A stretch of DNA of 64,000 nucleotides. It comes from Inia geoffrensis (lineage: Eukaryota; Chordata; Mammalia; Artiodactyla; Iniidae). Location: contig CM070915.1 of assembly GCA_036417435.1 (NCBI GenBank), positions 80,849,799 through 80,913,798 on the forward strand. Reading direction: 5' to 3'. A program made the translations under genes and the position numbers. The notes beneath the pieces were generated by a model. That model worked only from the letters and a program-made list of their open reading frames with translations, was not told the origin of the DNA and did not search any database. Numbering within the stretch: position 1 is the stretch's first letter; each line of letters begins with the position of its first letter. This document shows, piece after piece, positions 32,863 through 44,090 of this stretch.

Positions 32863-35375
32863 GGAATGGGGAGGGATTAGGATACAGGATAGGGTACGAC
32901 AATGCTTAAGGGTTAGCGTACGTTTGAGGGCATGAGTTAGTGTTTGTGTACTGGTTAAGATTAGGGTATTGGTTAGGGTAGGGCATCGGAAGTGGGTCAG
33001 GTTTAGGGATGAGGTTAGTGTTAGGGTTAAGGAATGGGGAGGGATTAGGGTACAATTTAGGGTACGACAACGCTTAAGGTTTAGCGTACGTGAGAGGGCA
33101 CGAGTTAGTGTTGGTGTCCTGGTGAGGATTAGGGCACTGGTGAGGGTAAAGCTTCGGGTGAGGGTAAGGGTTAGGATTTGTGTTAGGGTTAGGGTTAAGG
33201 AATGCAGAGGGTTTAGGGTACAGCTAAGGGTACGACAGTGCTTAAGTGTTAGCGTTCGTGTGAGGGCAAGGGTTAGTGTTAGTGTCCTGGTTAAGATTAG
33301 GGCACGGGTGAGGGTAAGGCTTCAGGAGAGGGTCAGGGTTAGGATTCGGGTTAGGGTTAGGGTTAGGGAATGGGGAGGGATTAGGGTACAGTTTAGGGTA
33401 CGACAACGATTAAGGGTTAGCGTACGTGTGAGGGCACGAGTTAGTCTTGGTGTCCTGGTTAAGATTAGGGCACGGTTGAGGGTAAGGTTTCGGGTGAGGG
33501 TCAGGGATAGAATTCGGGTTAGGGTTAGGGTTAGGGAATGGGGAGATATTAGGGCACAGTTTAGGGTACCACAACGCTTAAGGTTTAGCGTAGTTGTGAG
33601 GTAACTAGTTAGTGTTAGTGTACTGCTTATGATTAGGGCACGGGTGAGGGTAAGGCCTCGGAAGAGGGTCACGTTAAGGGGTAGGGTTAGGGTTAGGGTT
33701 AGGGAATGGGGATTGATTAGGGTACAGGTTAGGGTACGGCAATGGCTTAGGGTTAGCGTACGTTAGAGGGCATGGGTTAGTGTTGATGTACTGGTTAAAA
33801 TTAGGACATGGGTGAGGGTAAAGTTTCGGGTGAGTGTCATGGTTAGGTTTCAGGTTAGGGTTAGGGTTAGGGAATGGAGAGGGATTAGGGTACAGGTTAG
33901 GGTACGACAATGCTTAAGGGTTAGCGTAAGTGTGAGGGCACGATTTAGTTTTGGTGTACTGGTTAAGACAAGGGCTCCGATGAGGGTAAGGCCTCGGAAA
34001 AGGGTCACGTTCAGGGTTTAGCTTATGGATAGGGTTAGGGAATGGGGAGGGATTAGGGTACAGGATAGGGTACGACAATGCTTAAGGGTTAGCGTACGTT
34101 TGAGGGCATGAGTTAGTGTTTGTGTACTGGTTATGATTAGGGCATTGGTTAGGGTAGGGCAACGGAAGTCGGTCAGGTTTAGGGATGGGGTTAGGGTTAG
34201 GGTTAAAGAATGGGGAGGGATTAGGGTACAATTTAGGGTACGACAACGCTTAAGGTTTAGCGTACGTGTGAGGGCACGTGTTAGTGTTGGTGTCCTGGTT
34301 AGATTAGGGCACGAGTGAGGGTAAGGCTTCGGGTGAGGGTCAGGGTTAGGATTCGTGTTAGGGTTAGGGTTAAGGAATGCAGAGGGATTAGGGTACAGCT
34401 TAGGGTACGACAGTGCTTAAGGGTTAGCGTTCGTGTGAGGGCAAGGCTTAGTGTTAGTGTCCTGGTTAAGATTAGGGCACGGGTGAGGGTAAGGCTTCAG
34501 GTGAGGGTCAGGGTTAGGATTAGGGTTAGGGTTAGGGTTAGGGAATGGGGAGGGATTAGGGTACAGTTTAGGGTATGACAACGATTAAGGGTTAGCGTAC
34601 GTGTGAGGGCACGAGTTAGTGTTGGTGTCCTGGGTAAGATTAGCGCACGGGTGAGGGTAAGGTTTCAGGCGAGGGTCAGGGATAGAATTCGGGTTAGGGT
34701 TAGGGTTAGGGAATAGGGAGATATTAGGGCACAGTTTAGGATACCTCAACGCTTAAGGTTTAGCGTATGTGTGAGGTCACTTGTTAGTGTTAGTGTACTG
34801 CTTACGATTAGGGCACGGGTGAGGGTAAGGCCTCGTAAGAGGGTCACGTTAAGGGTTAGAGTTAGGGTTAGGGAATGGGGATTGATTAGGGTACAGGTTA
34901 GGTTACGGCAATGGTTTAGGGTTAGCGTACATTAGAGGGCATGGGTTAGTGTTGATGTACTGGTTAAAATTAGGACATGGGTGAGGGTAAAGTTTCGGGT
35001 GAGTGTCATGGTTAGGTTTCAGGTTAGGGTTAGGGTTAGGGAATGGAGAGGGATTAGGGTACAGGTTAGGGTACCGCTGCGGTTTAGTGTTAGCGTACGT
35101 GTGAGGGCACGAGTTAGTCTTGGTGTCCTGGTTAAGATTAGGGCACGGGTGAGGGTAAGGCACCGGGTGAGGGTCAGGGTTAGGATTCGGGTTAGGGATA
35201 GCGTTAGGGATTGGAGAGGGATTAGGGTAGAGGTTAGGGTTCGACAATGCTTAAGGGTTAGCGTAAGTGTGAGGGCACGAGTTAGTGTTGGTGTACTGGT
35301 TAAGACAAGGGCACCGATGAGGGTAAGGCCTCGGAAAAGGGGCACGTTCAGGGTTTCGCTTAGGGTTAGGGTTAG
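32863..35375 (+). repeat. Nested HOR, block X, copy 1
   Basis: Fifteen monomers, 2513 bp: E32863, F33031, G33199, H33367, A33535, B33703, D33871, E34039, F34207, G34374, H34542, A34710, B34872, C35040, D35208. Length is 15 x 168 minus 7, from a 1-bp loss in F34207 (GGTTAGATTAGG) and a 6-bp loss before B34872. Both indels recur at the same place in copies 2 and 3, which shows common descent. Confidence 0.92.
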
Positions 35376-37888
35376 GGAATGGGGAGGGATTAGGGTACAG
35401 GATAGGGTACGACAATGCTTAAGGGTTAGCGTACGTTTGAGGGCATGAGTTAGTGTTTGTGTACTGGTTAAGATTAGGGTATTGGTTAGGGTAGGGCATC
35501 GGAAGTGGGTCAGGTTTAGGGATGGGGTTAGGGTTAGGGTTAAGGAATGAGGAGGGATTAGGGTACAATTTAGGGTACGACAACGCTTAAGGTTTAGCGT
35601 ACGTGAGAGGGCACGAGTTAGTGTTGGTGTCCTGGTGAGGATTAGGGCACGGGTGAGGGTAAAGCTTCGGGTGAGGGTAAGGGTTAGGATTTGTGTTAGG
35701 GTTAGGGTTAAGGAATGCAGAGGGTTTAGGGTACAGCTAAGGGTACGACAGTGCTTAAGTGTTAGCGTTCGTGTGAGGGCAAGGGTTAGTGTTAGTGTCC
35801 TGGTTAAGATTAGGGCACGGGTGAGGGTAAGGCTTCAGGAGAGGGTCAGGGTTAGGATTCGGGTTAGGGTTAGGGTTAGGGAATGGGGAGGGATTAGGGT
35901 ACAGTTTAGGGTACGACAACGATTAAGGGTTAGCGTACGTTTGAGGGCACGAGTTAGTCTTGGTGTCCTGGTTAAGATTAGGGCACGGTTGAGGGTAAGG
36001 TTTCGGGTGAGGGTCAGGGATAGAATTCGGGTTAGGGTTAGGGTTAGGGAATGGGGAGATATTAGGGCACAGTTTAGGGTACCACAACGCTTAAGGTTTA
36101 GCGTAGTTGTGAGGTAACTAGTTAGTGTTAGTGTACTGCTTATGATTAGGGCACGGGTGAGGGTAAGGCCTCGGAAGAGGGTCACGTTAAGGGGTAGGGT
36201 TAGGGTTAGGGTTAGGGAATGGGGATTGATTAGGGTACAGGTTAGGGTACGGCAATGGCTTAGGGTTAGCGTACGTTAGAGGGCATGGGTTAGTGTTGAT
36301 GTACTGGTTAAAATTAGGACATGGGTGAGGGTAAAGTTTCGGGTGAGTGTCATGGTTAGGTTTCAGGTTAGGGTTAGGGTTAGGGAATGGAGAGGGATTA
36401 GGGTACAGGTTAGGGTACGACAATGCTTAAGGGTTAGCGTAAGGGTGAGGGCACGATTTAGTTTTGGTGTACTGGTTAAGACAAGGGCTCCGATGAGGGT
36501 AAGGCCTCGGAAAAGGGTCACGTTCAGGGTTTAGCTTATGGATAGGGTTAGGGAATGGGGAGGGATTAGGGTACAGGATAGGGTACGACAATGCTTAAGG
36601 GTTAGCGTACGTTTGAGGGCATGAGTTAGTGTTTGTGTACTGGTTATGATTAGGGCATTGGTTAGGGTAGGGCAACGGAAGTCGGTCAGGTTTAGGGATG
36701 GGGTTAGGGTTAGGGTTAAAGAATGGGGAGGGATTAGGGTACAATTTAGGGTACGACAACGCTTAAGGTTTAGCGTACGTGTGAGGGCACGTGTTAGTGT
36801 TGGTGTCCTGGTTAGATTAGGGCACGAGTGAGGGTAAGGCTTCGGGTGAGGGTCAGGGTTAGGATTCGTGTTAGGGTTAGGGTTAAGGAATGCAGAGGGA
36901 TTAGGGTATAGCTTAGGGTACGACAGTGCTTAAGGGTTAGCGTTCGTGTGAGGGCAAGGCTTAGTGTTAGTGTCCTGGTTAAGATTAGGGCACGGGTGAG
37001 GGTAAGGCTTCAGGTGAGGGTCAGGGTTAGGATTAGGGTTAGGGTTAGGGTTAGGGAATGGGGAGGGATTAGGGTACAGTTTAGGGTATGACAACGATTA
37101 AGGGTTAGCGTACGTGTGAGGGCACGAGTTAGTTTTGGTGTCCTGGGTAAGATTAGCGCACGGGTGAGGGTAAGGTTTCAGGCGAGGGTCAGGGATAGAA
37201 TTCGGGTTAGGGTTAGGGTTAGGGAATAGGGAGATATTAGGGCACAGTTTAGGATACCTCAACGCTTAAGGTTTAGCGTATGTGTGAGGTCACTTGTTAG
37301 TGTTAGTGTACTGCTTACGATTAGGGCACGGGTGAGGGTAAGGCCTCGTAAGAGGGTCACGTTAAGGGTTAGAGTTAGGGTTAGGGAATGGGGATTGATT
37401 AGGGTACAGGTTAGGTTACGGCAATGGTTTAGGGTTAGCGTACATTAGAGGGCATGGGTTAGTGTTGATGTACTGGTTAAAATTAGGACATGGGTGAGGG
37501 TAAAGTTTCGGGTGAGTGTCATGGTTAGGTTTCAGGTTAGGGTTAGGGTTAGGGAATGGAGAGGGATTAGGGTACAGGTTAGGGTACCGCTGCGGTTTAG
37601 TGTTAGCGTACGTGTGAGGGCACGAGTTAGTCTTGGTGTCCTGGTTAAGATTAGGGCACGGGTGAGGGTAAGGCACCGGGTGAGGGTCAGGGTTAGGATT
37701 CGGGTTAGGGATAGCGTTAGGGATTGGAGAGGGATTAGGGTAGAGGTTAGGGTTCGACAATGCTTAAGGGTTAGCGTAAGTGTGAGGGCACGAGTTAGTG
37801 TTGGTGTACTGGTTAAGACAAGGGCACCGATGAGGGTAAGGCCTCGGAAAAGGGGCACGTTCAGGGTTTCGCTTAGGGTTAGGGTTAG
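35376..37888 (+). repeat. Nested HOR, block X, copy 2
   Basis: Fifteen monomers at a 2513-bp offset from copy 1: E35376, F35544, G35712, H35880, A36048, B36216, D36384, E36552, F36720, G36887, H37055, A37223, B37385, C37553, D37721. Only a handful of substitutions were noticed by eye between copies 1 and 2 (for example GTAAGTGTG to GTAAGGGTG near 36,440). This tandem duplication of X is absent from the later cycle at 39,737. Confidence 0.92.
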
Positions 37889-38392
37889 GGAATGGGGAGG
37901 GATTAGGGTACAATTTAGGGTACGACAACGCTTAAGGTTTAGCGTACGTGTGAGGGCACGAGTTAGTGTTGGTGTCTTGGTTAAGATTAGGACATTGGTT
38001 AGGGTAGGGCATCGGAAGTGTGTCAGGTTTAGGGATGGGGTAAGGGTTATGGTTAAGGAATGGGGAGGGATTAGGGTACAATTTACGGTACGACAACGCC
38101 TAAGGTTTAGCGTACGTGAGAGGGCACGAGTTAGTGTTGGTGTCCTGGTTAAGATTAGGGCACGGGTGAGGGTAAGGCTTCGGGTGATGGTCAGGGTTAG
38201 GATTCGTGTTAGGGTTAGCGTTAAGGAATGCAGACGGATTAGGGTACAGCTTAGGGTACGACAGTGCTTAAGGGTTAGCGTTCGTGTGAGGGCAAGGGTT
38301 AGTGTTAGTGTCCTGGTTAAGATTAGGGCACGGGTGAGGGTAAGGCTTCAGGTGAAGGTCAGGGTTAGGATTCGGGTTAGGGTTAGGGTTAG
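37889..38392 (+). repeat. Nested HOR, block Z, copy 1
   Basis: Three monomers, 504 bp: F/E37889, F38057, G38225. The F/E chimera begins with the CAATTT of F and ends with the CATCGGAAGTG of E. The G monomer ends with GGTGAAGGTC and runs directly into the E that opens block Y. Confidence 0.88.
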
Positions 38393-39736
38393 GGAATGGG
38401 GAGGGATTAGGGTACAGGATAGGGTACGACAATGCTTAAGGGTTAGCGTACGTTTGAGGGCCTGAGTTAGTGTTTGTGTACTGGTTAAGATTAGGGCATT
38501 GGTTAGGGTAGGGCATCGGAAGTGGGTCAAGTTCAGGGATGGGGTTAGGGTTAGGGTTAAGGAATGGGGAGGGATTAGGGTACAATTTAGGGTACGACAA
38601 CGCTTAAGGTTTAGCGTACGTGTGAGGGCACGAGTTAGTGTTGGTGTCCTGGTTAAGATTAGGGCACGGGTTAGGGTAAGGCTTCGGGTGAGGGTCAGGG
38701 TTAGGATTCGTGTTAGGGTTAGGGTTAAGGAATGCAGAGGGATTAGGGTAAAGCTTAGGGCACGACAGTGCTTAAGGGTTAGCGTTCGTGTGTGGGTAAG
38801 TGTTAGTGTTAGTGTCCTGGTTAAGATTAGGGCACGGGTGAGGGTAAGGCTTCAGGTGAGGGTCAGGGTTAGGATTCGGGTTAGGGTTAGGGTTAGGGAA
38901 TGGGGAGGGATTAGGGTACAGTTTAGGGTACGACAACGATTAAGGGTTATCGTACGTGTGAGGGCACGAGTTAGTGTTGGTGTCCTGGTTAAGATTAGGG
39001 CATGGGTGAGGGTAAGGTTTCGGGTGAGGGTCAGGGATAGAATTCGGGTTAGGGTTAGGGTTAGGGAATGGGGAGATATTAAGGCACAGTTTAGGGTACC
39101 ACAACGCTTAAGGTTTAGCTTACGTGTGAGGTCACTAGTTAGTGTTAGTTTACTGCTTACGATTAGGGCACGGGTGAGGGTAAGGCCTCGGAAGAGGGTC
39201 ACGTTAAGGGTTAGGGTTAGGGTTAGGGTTAGGGAATGGGGATTGATTAGGGTACAGGTTAGGGTACGGCAATGGCTTAGGGTTAGCGTACGTTAGAGGG
39301 CATAGGTTAGTGTTGATGTACTGGTTAAAATTAGGACACGGGTGAGGGTAAAGTTTCGGGTGAGTGTCGTGGTTAGGTTTCAGGTTAGGGTTGGGGTTAG
39401 GGAATGGAGAGGGATTAGGGTACAGGTTAGGGTACCGCTGCGGTTTAGTGTTAGCGTACGTGTTGGGGCATGAGCTAGTCTTGGTGTCCTGGTTAAGATT
39501 AGGGCACGGGTGAGGGTAAGGCACCGGGTGAGGGTCAGGGTTAGGATTCGGGTTAGGGTTAGGGTTAGGGAATGGAGAGGGATTATGGTAGAGGTTAGGG
39601 TACGACAATGCTTAAGGGTTAGCGTAACTGTGAGGGGACGAGTTAGTGTTGGTGTACTGGTTAAGACAAGGGCACCGATGAGGGTAAGGCCTCGGAAAAG
39701 GGTCACGTTCAGGGTTTCGCTTAGGGTTAGGGTTAG
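38393..39736 (+). repeat. Nested HOR, block Y, copy 2
   Basis: E38393, F38561, G38729, H38897, A39065, B39233, C39401, D39569. It is exactly 1344 bp and nearly identical to 31,519-32,862. Confidence 0.9.
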
Positions 39737-42248
39737 GGAATGGGGAGGGATTAGGGTACAGGATAGGGTACAACAATGCTTAAGGGTTAGCGTACGTTTG
39801 AGGGCATGAGTTAGTGTTTGTGTACTGGTTAAGATTAGGGTATTGGTTAGGGTAGGGCATCGGAAGTGGGTCAGGTTTAGGGATGGGGTTAGGGTTAGGG
39901 TTAAGGAATGAGGAGGGATTAGGGTACAATTTAGGGTACGACAACGCTTAAGGTTTAGCGTACGTGAGAGGGCACGAGTTAGTGTTGGTGTCCTGGTGAG
40001 GATTAGGGCACGGGTGAGGGTAAAGCTTCGGGTGAGGGTAAGGGTTAGGATTTGTGTTAGGGTTAGGGTTAAGGAATGCAGAGGGATTAGGGTACAGCTA
40101 AGGGTACGACAGTGCTTAAGTGTTAGCGTTCGTGTGAGGGCAAGGGTTAGTGTTAGTGTCCTGGTTAAGATTAGGGCACGGGTGAGGGTAAGGCTTCAGG
40201 AGAGGGTCAGGGTTAGGATTCGGGTTAGGGTTAGGGTTAGGGAATGGGGAGGGATTAGGGTACAGTTTAGGGTACGACAACGATTAAGGGTTAGCGTACG
40301 TGTGAGGGCACGAGTTAGTCTTGGTGTCCTGGTTAAGATTAGGGCACGGTTGAGGGTAAGGTTTCGGGTGAGGGTCAGGGATAGAATTCGGGTTAGGTTT
40401 AGGGTTAGGGAATGGGGAGATATTAGGGCACAGTTTAGGGTACCACAACGCTTAAGGTTTAGCGTAGTTGTGAGGTAACTAGTTAGTGTTAGTGTACTGC
40501 TTATGATTAGGGCACGGGTGAGGGTAAGGCCTCGGAAGAGGGTCACGTCAAGGGGTAGGGTTAGGGTTAGGGTTAGGGAATGGGGATTGATTAGGGTACA
40601 GGTTAGGGTACGGCAATGGCTTAGGGTTAGCGTACGTTAGAGGGCATGGGTTAGTGTTGATGTACTGGTTAAAATTAGGACATGGGTGAGGGTAAAGTTT
40701 CGGGTGAGTGTCATGGTTAGGTTTCAGGTTAGGGTTAGGGTTAGGGAATGGAGAGGGATTAGGGTACAGGTTAGGGTACGACAATGCTTAAGGGTTAGCG
40801 TAAGTGTGAGGGCACGATTTAGTTTTGGTGGACTGGTTAAGACAAGGGCACCGATGAGGGTAAGGCCTCGGAAAAGGGTCACGTTCAGGGTTTAGCTTAT
40901 GGATAGGGTTAGGGAATGGGGAGGGATTAGGGTACAGGATAGGGTACGACAATGCTTAAGGGTTAGCGTACGTTTGAGGGCATGAGTTAGTGTTTGTGTA
41001 CTGGTTATGATTAGGGCATTGGTTAGGGTAGGGCAACGGAAGTCGGTCAGGTTTAGGGATGGGGTTAGGGTTAGGGTTAAAGAATGGGGAGGGATTAGGG
41101 TACAATTTAGGGTACGACAACGCTTAAGGTTTAGCGTACGTGTGAGGGCACGTGTTAGTGTTGGTGTCCTGGTTAGATTAGGGCACGAGTGAGGGTAAGG
41201 CTTCGGGTGAGGGTCAGGGTTAGGATTCGTGTTAGGGTTAGGGTTAAGGAATGCAGAGGGATTAGGGTACAGCTTAGGGTACGACAGTGCTTAAGGGTTA
41301 GCGTTCGTGTGAGGGCAAGGCTTAGTGTTAGTGTCCTGGTTAAGATTAGGGCACGGGTGAGGGTAAGGCTTCAGGTGAGGGTCAGGGTTAGGATTCGGGT
41401 TAGGGTTAGGGTTAGGGAATGGGGAGGGATTAGGGTACAGTTTAGGGTATGACAACGATTAAGGGTTAGCGTACGTGTGAGGGCACGAGTTAGTGTTGGT
41501 GTCCTGGGTAAGATTAGCGCACGGGTGAGGGTAAGGTTTCAGGTGAGGGTCAGGGATAGAATTCGGGTTAGGGTTAGGGTTAGGGAATAGGGAGATATTA
41601 GGGCACAGTTTAGGATACCTCAACGCTTAAGGTTTAGCGTACGTGTGAGGTCACTTGTTAGTGTTAGTGTACTGCTTACGATTAGGGCACGGGTGAGGGT
41701 AAGGCCTCGTAAGAGGGTCACGTTAAGGGTTAGAGTTAGGGTTAGGGAATGGGGATTGATTAGGGTACAGGTTAGGGTACGGCAATGGCTTAGGGTTAGA
41801 GTACGTTAGAGGGCATGGGTTAGTGTTGATGTACTGGTTAAAATTAGGACACGGGTGAGGGTAAAGTTTCGGGTGAGTGTCATGGTTAGGTTTCAAGTTA
41901 GGGTTAGGGTTAGGGAATGGAGAGGGATTAGGGTACAGGTTAGGGTACCGCTGCGGTTTAGTGTTAGCGTACGTGTGAGGGCACGAGTTAGTGTTGGTGT
42001 CCTGGTTAAGATTAGGGCACGGGTGAGGGTAAGGCACCGGGTGAGGGTCAGGGTTAGGATTCGGGTTAGGGTTAGCGTTAGGGAATGGAGAGGGATTAGG
42101 GTAGAGGTTAGGGTACGACAATGCTTAAGGGTTAGCGTAAGTGTGAGGGCACGAGTTAGTGTTGGTGTACTGGTTAAGACAAGGGCACAGATGAGGGTAA
42201 GGCCTCGGAAAAGGGTCACGTTCAGGGTTTCGCTTAGGGTTAGGTTAG
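39737..42248 (+). repeat. Nested HOR, block X, copy 3
   Basis: E39737, F39905, G40073, H40241, A40409, B40577, D40745, E40913, F41081, G41248, H41416, A41584, B41746, C41914, D42082. It matches 35,376-37,888 at an offset of 4361 and 32,863-35,375 at 6874. It keeps the diagnostic 1-bp and 6-bp losses and adds a 1-bp loss at the end of D42082. Confidence 0.92.
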
Positions 42249-42752
42249 GGAATGGGGAGGGATTAGGGTACAATTTAGGGTACGACAACGCTTAAGGTTT
42301 AGCGAACGTGTGAGGGCACGAGTTAGTGTTGGTGTCTTGGTTAAGATTAGGGCATTGGTTTGGGCAGGGCATCGGAAGTGTTTCAGGTTTAGGGATGGGG
42401 TAAGGGTTATGGTTAAGGAATGGGGAGGGATTAGGGTACAATTTAGGGTACGACAACGCCTAAGGTTTAGCGTACGTGAGAGGGCACGAGTTAGTGTTGG
42501 TGTCCTGGTTAAGATTAGGGCACGGGTGAGGGTAAGGCTTCGGGTGATGGTCAGGGTTAGGATTCGTGTTAGGGTTAGGGTTAAGGAATGCAGACGGATT
42601 AGGGTACAGCTTAGGGTACGACAGTGCTTAAGGGTTAGCGTTCGTGTGAGGGCAAGGGTTAGTGTTAGTGTCCTGGTTAAGATTAGTGCACGGGTGAGGG
42701 TAAGGCTTCAGGTGAAGTTCAGGGTTAGGATTCGGGTTAGGGTTAGGGTTAG
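42249..42752 (+). repeat. Nested HOR, block Z, copy 2
   Basis: F/E42249, F42417, G42585. It matches 37,889-38,392 at an offset of 4360, including GGGGTAAGGGTTATGG at the end of the F/E chimera and CAGACGGATT in G. Confidence 0.88.
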
Positions 42753-43088
42753 GGAATGGGGAGGGTTTAGGGTACAGGATAGGGTTCGACAATGCTTAAG
42801 GGTTAGCGTACGTTTGAGGGCATGAGTTAGTGTTTGTGTACTGGTTAAGATTAGGGCATTGGTTAGGGTAGGGCATCGGTAGTGGTTCAAGTTTAGGGAT
42901 GGGGTTAGGGTTAGGGTTAAGGAATGGGGAGGGATTAGGGTACAATTTAGGGTACGACAACGCTTAAGGTTTAGCGTACGTGTGAGGGCACGAGTTAGTG
43001 TTGGTGTCCTGGTTAAGATTAGGGCACGGGTTAGGGTAAGGCTTCGGGTGAGGGTCAGGGTTAGGATTCGTGTTAGGGTTAGGGTTAA

Positions 43089-43256
43089 GGAATGCAGAGG
43101 GATTAGGGTACAGCTTAGGGTACGACAGTGCTTAAGGGTTAGCGTTCGTGTGAGGGCAAGGGTTAGTGTTAGTGTCCTGGTTAAGATTAGGGCACGGGTG
43201 AGGGTAAGGCTTCAGGTGAGGGTCAGGGTTAGGATTCGGGTTAGGGTTAGGGTTAG
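43089..43256 (+). repeat. Monomer type G, representative copy
   Basis: Type G is recognised by GGAATGCAGAGG at its start, CAGCTTAGGG, CGACAGTGC, GCGTTCGTG in place of the BsiWI site, and CTTCAGGTGAGG in the last third. It normally follows F and precedes H. Confidence 0.9.
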
Positions 43257-43424
43257 GGAATGGGGAGGGATTAGGGTACAGTTTAGGGTACGACAACGAT
43301 TAAGGGTTAGCGTACGTGTGAGGGCACGAGTTAGTGTTGGTGTCCTGGTTAAGATTAGGGCACGGGTGAGGGTAAGGTTTCGGGTGAGGGTCAGGGATAG
43401 AATTCGGGTTAGGGTTAGGGTTAG
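43257..43424 (+). repeat. Monomer type H, representative copy
   Basis: Type H has CAGTTTAGGG, CAACGATTAAGGG and, near its 3' end, GGGATAGAATTCGGG. The EcoRI site GAATTC falls at monomer positions 144-149. It normally precedes A, closing the eight-monomer cycle. H 5' halves are joined to D, F or A 3' halves in many chimeras. Confidence 0.9.
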
Positions 43425-44090
43425 GGAATAGGGAGATATTAGGGCACAGTTTAGGGTACCACAACGCTTAAGGTTTAGCTTACGTGTGAGGTCACTAGTT
43501 AGTGTTAGTTTACTGCTGACGATTAGGGCACGGGTGAGGGTAAGGCCTCGGAAGAGGGTCACGTTAAGGGTTAGGGTTAGGGTTAGGGAATGGGGATTGA
43601 TTAGGGTACAGGTTAGGGTACGGCAATGGCTTAGGGTTAGCGTACGTTAGAGGGCATAGGTTAGTGTTGATGTACTGGTTAAAATTAGGACACGGGTGAG
43701 GGTAAAGTTTCGGGTGAGTGTCGTGGTTAGGTTTCAGGTTAGATTTGGGGTTAGGGATTGGAGAGGGATTAGGGTACAGGTTAGGGTACCGCTGCGGATT
43801 AGTGTTAGCGTACGTGTTGGGGCACGAGCTAGTCTTGGTGTCCTGGTTAAGATTAGGGCACGGGTGAGGGTAAGGCACCGGGTGAGGGTCAGGGTTAGGA
43901 TTCGGGTTAGGGTTAGGGTTAGGGAATGGAGAGGGATTATGGTAGAGGTTAGGGTACGACAATGCTTAAGGGTTAGCGTAACTGTGAGGGGACAAGTTAG
44001 TGTTGGTGTACTGGTTAAGACAAGGACACCGATGAGGGTAAGGCCTCGGAAAAGGGTCACGTTCAGTGTTTCGCTTAGGGTTAAGGTTAG

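Larger units (their letters stand above)
42753..44090 (+). repeat. Nested HOR, block Y, copy 3
   Basis: E42753, F42921, G43089, H43257, A43425, B43587, C43755, D43923. It is six bases shorter than the other Y copies, from one hexamer lost in the TTAGGG run at the A-B junction. Substitutions are more frequent than between Y copies 1 and 2, so it is probably an older or outer copy. Confidence 0.86.
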
